Of a DNA stretch of 64,000 nt, positions 26,572 through 36,301 are shown one piece after another (position 1 is the stretch's first letter; each line of letters begins with the position of its first letter). Under the pieces are notes generated by a model. The model did not search any database. It was not told the origin of the DNA and saw nothing but the letters and a program-made list of their open reading frames with translations. The DNA lies in the NCBI RefSeq assembly GCF_001307105.1, contig NZ_LGYN01000001.1:434001-498000 (forward strand), written 5' to 3'. The DNA comes from Bacillus australimaris. GTDB taxonomy: Bacteria > Bacillota > Bacilli > Bacillales > Bacillaceae. A program made the translations under genes and the position numbers.

Positions 26572-26904
26572 ATTGTGTTCTTTTAATAAAGATTGATAAT
26601 TTATAATTAAGTTCGATCATTTAGCAGTTTTCTTATTCCACAATCGGGCCATATTGTTGCATAACAAGTATGAAAAATTTCAAGATTTTCACTTTAACTA
26701 ACGTGGCAGTTTAGTAGAAGAAGGATTGTTTTTAAATCAATAAAAAGGAAGTAAACCTATTTTTAGAAATTTTATTGCTAAAAATTTAATAAATCACTAA
26801 GATTAAATTATCAAAAAATTAAGGGGCTGAGGTATTGCGTACGATTAGAGATTTATCACATAACGGTGAGGTATATAAAACTAAATACTATTAAGGAGAT
26901 TCAC
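26572..26904. other. AT-rich gap without a gene
   Basis: Very AT-rich sequence. It holds the nonamer CAATCGGGC (26643-26651), which recurs at 27533-27541 on the other side of the GNAT gene. No ORF with a ribosome binding site was found. Confidence 0.5.
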
Positions 26905-27453
26905 ATGACAACTATTAATTCTAATCTTTTTTACGGGAATAGTGTAAAACTTTCATTACCTAGAGAAGAAGACGTTGAAATTATGCTGAAGTGGGGAGAA
27001 GATTCTGAATATCTTCGTAATGTAGATACAGAAATAGCCCTTCCTAAAACTAAAGAACAATTGGTTTCAGAAGGAAAAACGGACTTAAATGAAGTGTATT
27101 TCCGACTAAGAACAATTGATAAAGATCGTTTAATTGGATTTGTTGCTATTCATAGTATTGAATGGAACAATCGTACGGGACTCTTGTCCATAGGAATTGG
27201 GGAATCTTCTAATCGAAATAAAGGTTACGGATCAGATGCTTTGAAGCTGATACTTCGTTATGCTTTCCATGAATTAAATTTGGATCGAGTTGGTTTGGAA
27301 GTTATTGAGTATAACAAAGGTGGAATAAGAGCGTACGAAAAGGTTGGTTTTCAAAAGGAAGGTAGAAAAAGGTCGGTAGTATATCGGGACGGAAAAAGAT
27401 ACGATGTTATTGTTATGGGAGTCTTGCGCAATGATTGGAAGGCTATCCAGTGA
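26905..27453 (+). CDS. GNAT family acetyltransferase (RimJ/RimL-like)
   Basis: 182 residues, ATG 26905 with AAGGAG upstream. Pattern of the RimJ/RimL branch: an N-terminal VKLSLPREEDVE block, IGIGESSNRNKGYGSDALKL (acetyl-CoA site) and a C-terminal YNKGGIRAYEKVGFQKEGRKR. Substrate unknown; some relatives modify drugs or ribosomal proteins. More AT-rich than the core genes and flanked by repeats and a broken integrase-like gene, so likely acquired. Confidence 0.82.
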   Translation: MTTINSNLFYGNSVKLSLPREEDVEIMLKWGEDSEYLRNVDTEIALPKTKEQLVSEGKTDLNEVYFRLRTIDKDRLIGFVAIHSIEWNNRTGLLSIGIGESSNRNKGYGSDALKLILRYAFHELNLDRVGLEVIEYNKGGIRAYEKVGFQKEGRKRSVVYRDGKRYDVIVMGVLRNDWKAIQ

Positions 27454-27568
27454 TAGGATAATATAGGAAAATGATATTGTGAAATATTGCACTTAAACTA
27501 TCTGTCTTATTTACTTCAATAACGATATTCAGCAATCGGGCGCGTTTCTCTAAGAAATGCGTCTGTTT

Positions 27569-28080
27569 TCATTTAACAGTATTACGAGCTAATTTTGCAG
27601 TTTCAGAGATTTCATGAACATCATTTAAATGCCCTAGAAATGAGTTCTGACTTTTGTTTATCTGTGCCATCCAGTTAAGTCGTTCTTCATATCTTGTGGC
27701 TTTTCTCCAAGAATTTAATTGAACAACTCCATATTCTTCATATAACCAATCTGAAAACCCATTTAAAGCAGATAAAAGCATATCCGATGGGTCTAAACCT
27801 TCTTCATTTATTGTTCCTGAATAAACAGACTCCGTAAATGTATCAAACTTGGAGAAGAATAATATTTCTGATTAGCTTCCATATAATCAAGCAATAGTCC
27901 AACAGCTTGTACTAACTTCTTATGCCAGCTTCTGCTTTTACTATGATTCTTTATTTGATATCTATGTAATTGCTCAAAAAACATTGTCTCTCCATTATAC
28001 TCAACTAGAAGAGTAGGAAAATCTATGCTCCTGCCTGTATTATTCCTATATGTTTTTGAAGATACTTGAACATATCTCAT
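27569..28080 (-). pseudogene. Frameshifted fragment resembling an integrase N-terminal region
   Basis: Two frames join into one protein: residues from 28080 down to about 27850 (MRYVQVSSKTYRNN.., HRYQIKNHSKSRSWHKKL, LLLDYMEANQKYYSSP), then a one-base frame change to KFDTFTESVYSGTINEEGLDPSDM and on through NGFSDWLYEEYG to 27569. The plan (SAM-like core-binding helices, GTI..EGLDPS block) resembles the N-terminal part of some tyrosine recombinases, but no catalytic domain is present. The gene is both frameshifted and truncated. The family call is tentative; the single broken frame is clear. Confidence 0.6.
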
Positions 28081-28152
28081 CTATATCCTCCTATACTATA
28101 GTTTGATTATAATATTACATATAACACCACAGATGTTTATGTATAACTATAA

Positions 28153-28190
28153 TAAAAAAGGTACTACATCATTAAAATGTAATACCTTTT
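28153..28190. terminator. Terminator downstream of the ara operon
   Basis: Stem AAAAGGTACTACAT / ATGTAATACCTTTT with A and T runs on both sides. Confidence 0.6.
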
Positions 28191-28246
28191 AATAGTTTGA
28201 TTATAAATATTTCACCCTAGATAACACATGGGATAGATGGTTTTCT

Positions 28247-29587
28247 TTATACACGTGCAGCCATATCGGTTTCGATTTGCTCTAAGCTTCGTCCTTTTGT
28301 TTCGACTAGTACGAATCGGGTGAACAACAGTCCGATTAAGCAGATGACGCCAAATGAGGAGAAAATGACCCCAAAGCTGAATTGATCTGCCAGGATAGGG
28401 AAAACGAGTCCAACTGCTAATGATCCCGTCCAGTTAAAGGCAGAAGAAATACCTGCTCCGATGCCTCTGACAGAAAGCGGGAAAATTTCCCCGATGATAA
28501 TCCATGTAATCGGTGCCCACGAGAAGGCATAACACAAAATAAAGCAGCAAAGTGAGATCAATGTCACCCAGTTTAAAATACCTTCACTTACGCCAAGTGC
28601 ACCTAAAGCGGCTGGAGCAAAGAAAGAAAGAGCCATGCCGGATCCCCCTACGGTGAGAATTGTGCGGCGGTCGAAACGGTCGACAAATTGTAAAAAGATG
28701 ACGGTCGTGACGACAAAAATGACACCAACAATGACTGTAAATCCTGCTGCGACCTGCGGCGCAAGTCCTACATTCCGAGCAATACTTGTTGCATAGTAGA
28801 CAATGGAGTTCGCGCCTTGAATTTGCTGAAGGGTAGCCATCCCAACTCCAATGAAAAGAGCCATTCTGAATTTCTTTTGAAACAATTCACGAATACCCGA
28901 GCGTTCTTCTTTGGCGACTTCTAAAATTTCCTGCATTTCTGATTCGATTTCTTCACGAGAAGAACGCAGTGATCCTAATACTTCCCGTGCTTTATGAGCC
29001 ATTCCGTGTTTAATTAAATATCTCGGAGATTCAGGAAGTTTAAGCATACCAATATAAAGCACGATCGCAAATAAAGCGGCACTTCCCAGCATCCAGCGCC
29101 AGCTGTCTGGGATAGGTTCAAACACAAACGCAACAATATAACTCAGTAATAGTCCGCTCACGATCATGAGCTGATTAAGTCCAGATAATTTCCCGCGGAT
29201 TTTAGCAGGAGCGATTTCAGACATGTAAGCCGGCACCAAAGATGAGGCTGTTCCTACCGCTGTCCCTAAAAAGATACGAGCAATCGTTAGTGAAATCTCT
29301 TCTGGTGCGATAGCTGATCCGATAGCTCCGACAAAAAAGATAACGGATGAGACCAAAATGAGCTTTCTGCGGCCAAATTTATCCCCTAAAAGACCGCTTA
29401 AAATTGACCCGATGATGGCTCCGCCCATTAATGAAGAGACAACGATTCCAAGCCATAATGGGCTGAGCTGAAATTCTTCCTGAATATGGCCTTCTGCTCC
29501 TGCAATAATACCAATATCATACCCGAATAGGATGCCTGCAAAGGACCCGAAAAAGAAGATAAATTTGCTTGACACTTTTTTCTCCAA
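28247..29587 (-). CDS. araE: Sugar:proton symporter, AraE/XylE type
   Basis: 446 residues, twelve membrane helices, sugar porter signatures GDKFGRRKLIL (after helix 2), PESPRYLIKHG (before the central loop) and a C-terminal VETKGRSLEQIE. TTG start with GAGGGGG upstream. It ends the ara operon, 85 bp after araA, and probably imports L-arabinose. In B. subtilis araE is instead next to araR and apart from the catabolic operon. The symbol is assigned by context; it may be a related paralogue. Confidence 0.82.
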   Translation of the reverse strand: MEKKVSSKFIFFFGSFAGILFGYDIGIIAGAEGHIQEEFQLSPLWLGIVVSSLMGGAIIGSILSGLLGDKFGRRKLILVSSVIFFVGAIGSAIAPEEISLTIARIFLGTAVGTASSLVPAYMSEIAPAKIRGKLSGLNQLMIVSGLLLSYIVAFVFEPIPDSWRWMLGSAALFAIVLYIGMLKLPESPRYLIKHGMAHKAREVLGSLRSSREEIESEMQEILEVAKEERSGIRELFQKKFRMALFIGVGMATLQQIQGANSIVYYATSIARNVGLAPQVAAGFTVIVGVIFVVTTVIFLQFVDRFDRRTILTVGGSGMALSFFAPAALGALGVSEGILNWVTLISLCCFILCYAFSWAPITWIIIGEIFPLSVRGIGAGISSAFNWTGSLAVGLVFPILADQFSFGVIFSSFGVICLIGLLFTRFVLVETKGRSLEQIETDMAARV

Positions 29588-29607
29588 GTGGATGACCCCC
29601 TCACTTA

Positions 29608-29621
29608 ATTAACCGCTTTCA
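29608..29621 (-). promoter_or_regulatory. Near-match to a catabolite-responsive element before araE
   Basis: On the minus strand TGAAAGCGGTTAAT matches the cre consensus (TGWAANCGNTNWCA) at 12 of 14 positions, 20 bp before the araE start. Confidence 0.4.
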
Positions 29622-29671
29622 TTTCTCCCTGTGCTTCCACTGTAAACAGTAGAAGACCTTTCACCCTTCTT

Positions 29672-31093
29672 CTATAAAACCACATATTCTGCATGGACAA
29701 GTTTTGCAAATTGAACAATTTGATCAACTGTTAAATGAAGAGACACGACGGTATGATGGCCCCCGCCTTGCTTAATCCATGCTTTGACGCCATCCTGAAA
29801 ATTCGGTTTGATTTTCCACAGCACACGCGCAACTGGTAAATGAGGTGCTGCTTCCTCCGGCTCAAAGGCTTCGACTTCTTGTATAAGCCATTTGAAATGA
29901 GTTCCAAAATCGGCTATAGAGACAACTACGCCCTCTCCTGCTTTGCCATCAAACACAAGACGAGCTGGATCTTCCCGGTTTCCGATTCCAAGTGGAGACA
30001 CGACTATGACAGGTTTCGTATGGGCGAGCGCTGGGTCTACTTCTAGCATATGAGATTGCAGCACCGCTTCCTGTCCGGAGGTCATTTCATACGTGTAGTC
30101 CTCCATAAATCCAGTGGATTGATGATGACTCATCACCTTTAATAAGCGGTCCAGTGCGGCCGTTTTCCAATCGCCTTCCCCAGCAAAACCGTATCCCTTT
30201 GCCATCAGCCGCTGTACCGCAAGGCCAGGCAGCTGCTTCATCCCATGTAAATCTTCAAAGTTTGTTGTAAAGGCATGATAGCCGCCTTCATCTAAGAAAC
30301 GTTTAATGGCGATTTCATATCGTGCCTGTACCTTGACGCTTTTTTCAAAATCTTCAACGGAATACGTTCCATAATTCACATCATATTGCGTTAAATACTC
30401 AGCAAATAATGCATCTACCTCTGCTTCTTCTACTGCATTTACATATTCAACGAGATCACCTATTCCAAAGTAATCAACGGTCCACCCTAATTGAATCTGC
30501 GCTTCAATTTTATCGCCTTCTGTTACCGCCACATGGCGCATGTTATCTCCAAACCGGGCTACTTTGATGTGAAAGCTTTCATGATAGGCAGCCGCAACGT
30601 CCATCCAATCAGCGATTTGCTGCTGCACTTCCGGCTTAGACCAATGACCGGCTACAATTTGGTTTTGTTTATTTAAGCGTGCATTGATATAGCCATATTC
30701 TCTGTCGCCATGTGCGGATTGATGGAGATTCATATAGTCCATATCAATCGTGTCCCAAGGGATCTTTTCATAATATTGTGTGACAAGATGCAAAAGAGGT
30801 TTTTGCAAAAGATTGGTCCCGCGTATCCACATTTTCGCTGGTGAAAATGTATGCATCCACGTCATCACACCAATGACTTCATCGCGATAATTGACCTCTT
30901 TCATCAGCTTTGTGATTTGATCTGCGCTGACAGCCAGCTCCTGCAAAATCACTGGATAAGGAAGTAAGCCACTCTCATTTAAAGCATCTGTCATCTTTTG
31001 TGCATTTGCTTTTACCTTCTGCAATGCTTCATCACCATATAAATGCTGTGACCCAACGATAAACCAAAACTCTTTTCTCTGACTTATTAACAT
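29672..31093 (-). CDS. araA: L-arabinose isomerase
   Basis: 473 residues. Converts L-arabinose to L-ribulose. Family blocks include EFWFIVGSQHLYG at the N-terminus, GVMTWMHTFSPAKMW (about residue 75), the metal-site Glu in GFAGEGDWKTAAL (about 303), METFED-equivalent TTNFEDLHG and the C-terminal GGGHHTVVS. Third gene of the operon after araB and araD. Confidence 0.96.
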   Translation of the reverse strand: MLISQRKEFWFIVGSQHLYGDEALQKVKANAQKMTDALNESGLLPYPVILQELAVSADQITKLMKEVNYRDEVIGVMTWMHTFSPAKMWIRGTNLLQKPLLHLVTQYYEKIPWDTIDMDYMNLHQSAHGDREYGYINARLNKQNQIVAGHWSKPEVQQQIADWMDVAAAYHESFHIKVARFGDNMRHVAVTEGDKIEAQIQLGWTVDYFGIGDLVEYVNAVEEAEVDALFAEYLTQYDVNYGTYSVEDFEKSVKVQARYEIAIKRFLDEGGYHAFTTNFEDLHGMKQLPGLAVQRLMAKGYGFAGEGDWKTAALDRLLKVMSHHQSTGFMEDYTYEMTSGQEAVLQSHMLEVDPALAHTKPVIVVSPLGIGNREDPARLVFDGKAGEGVVVSIADFGTHFKWLIQEVEAFEPEEAAPHLPVARVLWKIKPNFQDGVKAWIKQGGGHHTVVSLHLTVDQIVQFAKLVHAEYVVL

Positions 31094-31110
31094 AGAAATC
31101 CCTCTTTTCT

Positions 31111-31815
31111 TTATCTTGAAGGTTTTTGTCCATAATACGCATGCTTGCCATGTTTTCTTAAGTAATGTTTATCTAAAATTCGCTGCGGCAATGGCTCAGC
31201 AAATTCGTTCAATTGCTTGGCAAAAAGATTCATTTTCGCAACTTCTTCTAGAATGACACTGTTTGTGACTGCACTTTTTGCGTCTTTCCCCCATGTAAAT
31301 GGACCGTGACCTTGTAGCAATACACCCGGCACTGCCATCACATCTAGGTTTCTTTTCTCAAACGTTTCGATGATCAATCGGCCAGTTTCTACCTCATAAC
31401 CGCGATTGACTTCTTCTTCTGTCAGAAATCGAGCACACGGAACAGCGCCGTAAAATGTATCGGCATGTGTTGTGCCCATTGCCTGTAAATCGAGACCTGC
31501 CTGCGCCCAAACAGTTGCCCACATGGAATGGCTATGTGAAATGCCGCCAATTCCCTCAAAATGTTTGTATAGAACTGCATGTGTAGCGGTATCTGATGAA
31601 GGGCTGAGTTCTCCTTCGACCACTTTGCCGTCAAAGTCGACAACGACCATGTCTTTTGCTGATAATTGGTCATACGCAATGCCGCTCGGCTTAATCACAA
31701 ACAAACCACTGTCACGATCACATGCACTGACATTGCCCCATGTAAATTTCACAAGCCCGTATTTTGGCAAATCCAAATTCGCTTGAAATACTTCTTCTTT
31801 TAAGCGCTCTAGCAT
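31111..31815 (-). CDS. araD: L-ribulose-5-phosphate 4-epimerase
   Basis: 234 residues. Converts L-ribulose 5-phosphate to D-xylulose 5-phosphate. Class II aldolase fold with TWGNVSA and KPSG near the N-terminus, the zinc-site HSHS (about residue 95) and HGPFTWGK (about 171). It overlaps araB by 7 bp and has AAAGGAG upstream. Confidence 0.95.
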   Translation of the reverse strand: MLERLKEEVFQANLDLPKYGLVKFTWGNVSACDRDSGLFVIKPSGIAYDQLSAKDMVVVDFDGKVVEGELSPSSDTATHAVLYKHFEGIGGISHSHSMWATVWAQAGLDLQAMGTTHADTFYGAVPCARFLTEEEVNRGYEVETGRLIIETFEKRNLDVMAVPGVLLQGHGPFTWGKDAKSAVTNSVILEEVAKMNLFAKQLNEFAEPLPQRILDKHYLRKHGKHAYYGQKPSR

Positions 31816-33434
31816 ACGGTTGTCACTCCTTTCTTTGGCATTAGATGCGCTACTGCCGCTTGTTCAATCGGAAGCCCTTCTTGATAGCGCTTTAAAAATT
31901 CGTCAAAGCCTTTGACATCGAGTGGATTGGGCTCCATCAATTCTTCTGCTGTATGTGCAAACACTTGCTCGTCTAGAAATTCAGCCAATGTTTGCTGATG
32001 TTGATGGGCCATATATGAAGCAAGGACCGCCATCCCAAACGCACCGCCTTCTCCCGCTGTTGAAACGACCGATACAGGTGTATTAAGCGCTGCGGCAACC
32101 ATTTTTTGTCCAACGAGCGGTGTTTTAAATAATCCTCCATGCCCTAGTAAGCGGTCAATCACGACATGTTCCTGTTCCTTTAAGCGATCCATGCCTATTT
32201 TCATTGCACCAAAAGCAGAGAATAGATGAGTTCGCATAAAATTAGCGAGGGTAAAGCGGCTTTCAGCAGATCTGACAAAAAGAGGTCTCCCTTCTGGCAA
32301 TCTTGTAATATTTTCACCAGAATAATAGCCATAGCTTAACAGTCCGCCGGCATCATGATCTGCTTCTAAAGCTTGCTGCAATAAGGCTGCGTATAACCTT
32401 TCTGATGCGACTTGCATACCTAGTGCTTCAAATGCTTCTTTGAAGATATTCATCCAAGCGTTTAGGTCACTTGTACAGTTATTTGCATGAACCATAGCGA
32501 CTGGAAGTCCATCCGGCGTCGTGACAAGATCCACTTCTGGATACACGCCTTTTAGATCCTGCTCCAGGACAATCATGGCAAAAACCGATGTCCCAACAGA
32601 AATATTCCCAGTCCGTCTTTCTACACTGTTTGTCGCCACCATCCCTGTTCCAGCGTCACCTTCCGGCGGGCAAAATGGAATGCCTGGCTGCAAATGTTTA
32701 CCTTGATCTAAAATGGCTGCTCCTGCTGCCGTTAAGACGCCAGCCTCCTCGCCTGCTAAATAGACACGCGGCAAAAGGTGACGAAGCTTCCACGGATAGC
32801 CTTTTTCTGCAATCAATGCTTCAAATTGCTGGAGCATCACCTCATTGTAGTCCTTCGTTTGTTCGTCAATTGGAAACATTCCTGACGCATCGCCAATACC
32901 AATGGCCTGCTTTCCGGTTAAGAGCCAGTGAATGTAACCTGACAGGGTGGTCATATATTCTAATCGGGAAAGATGTTTTTCTTCTCCTAATATGGCTTGA
33001 TACAAATGGGCAATACTCCATCTTTCTGGAATATGAAACTGAAATACATCTGTCAGCTTCTGACTCGCCTCGATTGTCGTTGCATTCCGCCATGTTCGGA
33101 ACGGAACGAGGACCTCTCCTGTATGGTCACATGCGACATAGCCATGCATCATCGCTGATACCCCGATTGAACCAATGGTCTGGATGGTCACACCATACTT
33201 TTGCTTTGCTTGTTCCTTCATCTCTCGATACGCCACTTGCAAACCTGTAATGATCTCGATTAAGTTGTACGTCCATATTCCATCCTGGAGAGAACTTTCC
33301 CATTCAAATGCACCTTGTGCAATTGGCTGAAACGCCTCATCTATTAAAATGGCTTTAATTCGTGTTGAACCAAATTCAATGCCTAAAGATGTCCGTCCTT
33401 CCTTCAAGGCTTTGGTCGTCTCTTCGTGATTCAA
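31809..33434 (-). CDS. araB: L-ribulokinase
   Basis: 541 residues, FGGY kinase fold. Phosphorylates L-ribulose. N-terminal phosphate loop LGIEFGSTRIKAIL (about residue 17), a GDASGMFPID block in the first domain, and GHGGLFKTPLVGQ followed by AGEGGAFG in the second. TTG start at 33434. First gene of the operon; a perfect cre site lies 21 bp upstream and the AraR-controlled promoter about 80 bp upstream. Confidence 0.94.
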   Translation of the reverse strand: MNHEETTKALKEGRTSLGIEFGSTRIKAILIDEAFQPIAQGAFEWESSLQDGIWTYNLIEIITGLQVAYREMKEQAKQKYGVTIQTIGSIGVSAMMHGYVACDHTGEVLVPFRTWRNATTIEASQKLTDVFQFHIPERWSIAHLYQAILGEEKHLSRLEYMTTLSGYIHWLLTGKQAIGIGDASGMFPIDEQTKDYNEVMLQQFEALIAEKGYPWKLRHLLPRVYLAGEEAGVLTAAGAAILDQGKHLQPGIPFCPPEGDAGTGMVATNSVERRTGNISVGTSVFAMIVLEQDLKGVYPEVDLVTTPDGLPVAMVHANNCTSDLNAWMNIFKEAFEALGMQVASERLYAALLQQALEADHDAGGLLSYGYYSGENITRLPEGRPLFVRSAESRFTLANFMRTHLFSAFGAMKIGMDRLKEQEHVVIDRLLGHGGLFKTPLVGQKMVAAALNTPVSVVSTAGEGGAFGMAVLASYMAHQHQQTLAEFLDEQVFAHTAEELMEPNPLDVKGFDEFLKRYQEGLPIEQAAVAHLMPKKGVTTVC

Positions 33435-33454
33435 TCTGCGTTCACCCCCATGAT

Positions 33455-33468
33455 TGATAGCGGTTTCA
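33455..33468 (-). promoter_or_regulatory. cre site (CcpA) in the araB leader
   Basis: TGAAACCGCTATCA on the minus strand fits TGWAANCGNTNWCA at every position. It lies downstream of the promoter, where CcpA would act as a roadblock. Confidence 0.75.
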
Positions 33469-33506
33469 TTTTTCTTTTTCTAGATTCATTGATTCTATGT
33501 GCACAA

Positions 33507-33540
33507 TCACAATATAATATTTGTACGTACATATGTCAAT
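33507..33540 (-). promoter_or_regulatory. Sigma-A promoter of the ara operon
   Basis: Minus strand: -35 TTGACA, 17-bp spacer, -10 TATATT. The spacer contains the AraR operator at 33518-33533. Confidence 0.8.
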
Positions 33541-33566
33541 AATTAATATAGTTGTACATACACAAT
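33518..33566. promoter_or_regulatory. Two AraR operators in the araB-araR region
   Basis: TTTGTACGTACATAT (around 33519-33533) and GTTGTACATACACAA (around 33551-33565) match the AraR operator ATTTGTACGTACAAAT. Their centres are 32 bp apart, about three helical turns, which suits cooperative looping as known for AraR in B. subtilis. Confidence 0.75.
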
Positions 33567-33646
33567 GTGACAAAAACCTTCATTTTTTATGAATTGACAT
33601 AACAGAAACTGAAGGCGCCTGTTTTTGGTTCGACAACCATGTTAAA

Positions 33647-33662
33647 ATATGTCCATACAATT
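33647..33662 (+). promoter_or_regulatory. Third AraR operator, at the araR promoter
   Basis: ATATGTCCATACAATT matches the AraR consensus at 12 of 16 positions and overlaps a TAAAAT -10-like element just before araR, consistent with autoregulation. Confidence 0.5.
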
Positions 33663-33707
33663 TCTTCTCAATCCGAGTAGATGATCAACTGAGAAAGAAG
33701 TGAAACG

Positions 33708-34808
33708 ATGAAAAAGAAGTACCAGATCATTATCGATGATATAAAAAGCAAAATACTCACAGGGGATTATCCAATCGGAGAGCGTATTCCAACCGAATCA
33801 AGCCTGCAAGACATGTATCAAGTAAGCCGGCATACCGTTCGAAAGGCCATCTTAGAATTGTCCAGCGAAGGATTTTTGCGAAGTGAAAAAGGTTCGGGTA
33901 CATTTGTGACCAATCAATATCAAACAAAACCGGCTGGACATGCACATATGAAGACGATTGGGGTCATTACAACATACATATCTGATTACATTTTCCCTTC
34001 CATCATTCGAGGCATTGAAAGTCGATTAAACGAGGAGAACTATTCTTTGTTACTGGCAAGTACAAATAACGATGTCGAGCAGGAGAAAAAAGCGCTGGAA
34101 ATGATGCTGTCCTTTGGTGTGGATGGACTCATTGTCGAGCCGACGAAAAGCAATTTATATAATCCGAACATTTCTTACTATCTATCCTTTAAGGAACAGG
34201 ACGTACCGCTTATTATGATCAATGCTTATTATGAGCAGTTAGAGGTTCCTTTTCTTTGTTTGGATGATGTGAAGTCCAGCTATTTAGCCACAAAAGAGCT
34301 GATCACCTCAGGGCATCGGCAAATCGGACTGATTTCAAAAACAGATGATTTACAGGGAAAATATCGGATGAAGGGCTATATTCAAGCGTTAGGTGAAGCT
34401 AAGCTTAATTTCCTGCCTGAGCATGTGCTCTTTTTCGATACAGAATCGAAGCAGCATTTGGGAGATGATATCAAAACATTCTTAATGACGCACCAGCATG
34501 AGCTGACGGCCCTTGTTTGCTATAACGATGAGGTTGGATTAGAAGTCGCCAATGTATGCAGCAAAATCGGACTGTCCGTTCCAAATGATCTCTCGATTAT
34601 TGGACAGGATAATTCGTATATTGCCCAGAAAAATGCCCATGTAAAGATGACAACACTGACCCATCCTCAGGAGAAAATGGGCCGGGATGCAGCAGACTGG
34701 ATGATTAAAAAAGTTCAAGGAAAAAAGAATCTACCTGATCAAACATTTTACGAGCCTGAATTGATTCCAGGTGAAACGATTAAACTGCTGAATGCACGAA
34801 AAAAATGA
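33708..34808 (+). CDS. araR: AraR, arabinose-responsive repressor
   Basis: 366 residues. GntR-type winged helix at the N-terminus (IPTESSLQDMYQVSRHTVRKAI, about residues 25-46) fused to a LacI/GalR-type sugar-binding domain (from about residue 78, GVITTYISDYIFPSI). This fusion is the AraR signature; L-arabinose releases it from DNA. It is divergent from araB and faces the operators listed. Confidence 0.95.
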   Translation: MKKKYQIIIDDIKSKILTGDYPIGERIPTESSLQDMYQVSRHTVRKAILELSSEGFLRSEKGSGTFVTNQYQTKPAGHAHMKTIGVITTYISDYIFPSIIRGIESRLNEENYSLLLASTNNDVEQEKKALEMMLSFGVDGLIVEPTKSNLYNPNISYYLSFKEQDVPLIMINAYYEQLEVPFLCLDDVKSSYLATKELITSGHRQIGLISKTDDLQGKYRMKGYIQALGEAKLNFLPEHVLFFDTESKQHLGDDIKTFLMTHQHELTALVCYNDEVGLEVANVCSKIGLSVPNDLSIIGQDNSYIAQKNAHVKMTTLTHPQEKMGRDAADWMIKKVQGKKNLPDQTFYEPELIPGETIKLLNARKK

Positions 34809-34826
34809 GCCCTTTTAGCCGGGGGC

Positions 34827-35840
34827 TCATTTTGTTTTAGATTCCAGCATATTCATCAGATCATATGCGATTCGGTCTGGGGAATCTTGTGTGAGTCGAT
34901 TGCGGTAATTGGATAAGACGACCACACCTGTTTTTGAATTCGGGCGGAACCCCATAAAGCTGGAGAAGCCAGATGTAGCACCATTATGACAAATCAGTCC
35001 TGTGTCATCTATGACCCAGCCGAGTCCCATTGACATATTTATGCCCATTTTCCGTCTTGGTTCGTGCGTCATCTTCCACGGAGAATCCGCATCTACGCTT
35101 AGATGGGCAGAGAGAAATGACAATAAATCTTTGATGGTCGAGCGAATGGCGCCCGCTCCTTGATAGTCTTGCATGTGAAGCGGAGGAACTTCTTTCCCAT
35201 TTTCTTGATGACCTAAAATCATCTTTTCTTTTACGTCATCATTGATGGCAATAAAGGTGCTTGATAGATGAAGCTCATCTGCGATATATTCCTTCAGAAG
35301 CTGTTCATACGTTTTGTGACAAGACCAGCCCATGATCAAACCAAGCAGCCCCATGCCCACATTGGAATAACGAGATGGAAAGTTGTTTAACTGATTCCAT
35401 TTTTTCGAGTTTAACAGTTTCATTAATTCATCGAGTGAATATTGACAGTACATATCTCTTCTAACTTTAGGGAGGAAACATAGCTGCAGGTCTCTAAGGA
35501 GTCGATGTGGAGGAAGGCCAGACGTGTGTGTTGCTAGCTGCTCTATTTGAATGGGGTGATTCTTTCTAACGTGAGGACAGTAAAGCGAAATCGAATCATC
35601 GAGTTTCATCTGTCCTTTTTGCACCATGCTGGCCATTATACTTGTCGTAAAGACTTTTGAAATAGAGCCAATCTCAAAAATGACATCCTCTGGCTGGACC
35701 CGCTCTTGAATAGGATGATTCCCGAAATGAAAGACATATGTTTCCCCTTGATGAATGAGACCAATCATAAGCAGTGCCTGTTTCTTTTTCTCCGTATATG
35801 AAGAAGCAATTCGCTGAACTTCTTGTTTAAGCCTCATCAT
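34827..35840 (-). CDS. Serine beta-lactamase-like hydrolase (class C/PBP4* type)
   Basis: 337 residues, no signal peptide visible. SxxK motif in GSISKVFTTS (about residue 66), YSN motif in RYSNVGMGLLG (about 162) and HNGATSGF (about 288) in place of KTG. Relatives are D-aminopeptidases, esterases and cell-wall enzymes such as PbpE. It overlaps the MarR gene by 4 bp (ATGA) and is co-transcribed with it. Confidence 0.85.
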   Translation of the reverse strand: MMRLKQEVQRIASSYTEKKKQALLMIGLIHQGETYVFHFGNHPIQERVQPEDVIFEIGSISKVFTTSIMASMVQKGQMKLDDSISLYCPHVRKNHPIQIEQLATHTSGLPPHRLLRDLQLCFLPKVRRDMYCQYSLDELMKLLNSKKWNQLNNFPSRYSNVGMGLLGLIMGWSCHKTYEQLLKEYIADELHLSSTFIAINDDVKEKMILGHQENGKEVPPLHMQDYQGAGAIRSTIKDLLSFLSAHLSVDADSPWKMTHEPRRKMGINMSMGLGWVIDDTGLICHNGATSGFSSFMGFRPNSKTGVVVLSNYRNRLTQDSPDRIAYDLMNMLESKTK

Positions 35841-36286
35841 TCCTCATCCTTTCCCTTTTGTGCGATCCATTGATCAAGCTTTGCATAAATGGATCTCAAT
35901 GCGCTGATCTCATCGAGGGTTAACTTTGAGTAATATTTTTCAATAATCGCTAGCTCTATCTTTCGCATATTCTCAAGATACGTCTTTGCCTTTTCAGAAA
36001 GTTCTACATGCAGTTCCCTCCGATTATTCGGGTTAATGCTACGCCGGATCCATTCCTTCTTTTCAAGAGTGTTTAACAGCTGGCTCACTGCACTTTGAGT
36101 GATCCCTAACTGCTGGGCAATTTGAATAGGAGAACTTCCGCGATTTTGCTCAATGAAATTCAGCACAATATGCTGCTTATCCGTTAACTCATCTACAAAT
36201 AATTCCTCAAATTCTAATCGGAGTTTTTGATGAATACGTGCTTCAATATGGTTTATCTCTTGGATCAAAGCTGTTTTGGGTGTCAC
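35837..36286 (-). CDS. MarR family regulator
   Basis: 149 residues from GTG 36286, chosen since AAGGTG lies 6 nt upstream. Winged helix with SSPIQIAQQLGITQSAVSQLL (first 20: SSPIQIAQQLGITQSAVSQL) and NRRELHVELSEKA in the wing. Likely regulates itself and the hydrolase: its promoter carries an inverted repeat just after the -10. Confidence 0.87.
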   Translation of the reverse strand: MTPKTALIQEINHIEARIHQKLRLEFEELFVDELTDKQHIVLNFIEQNRGSSPIQIAQQLGITQSAVSQLLNTLEKKEWIRRSINPNNRRELHVELSEKAKTYLENMRKIELAIIEKYYSKLTLDEISALRSIYAKLDQWIAQKGKDEE

Positions 36287-36301
36287 TGTCATCACCTTCA
36301 T

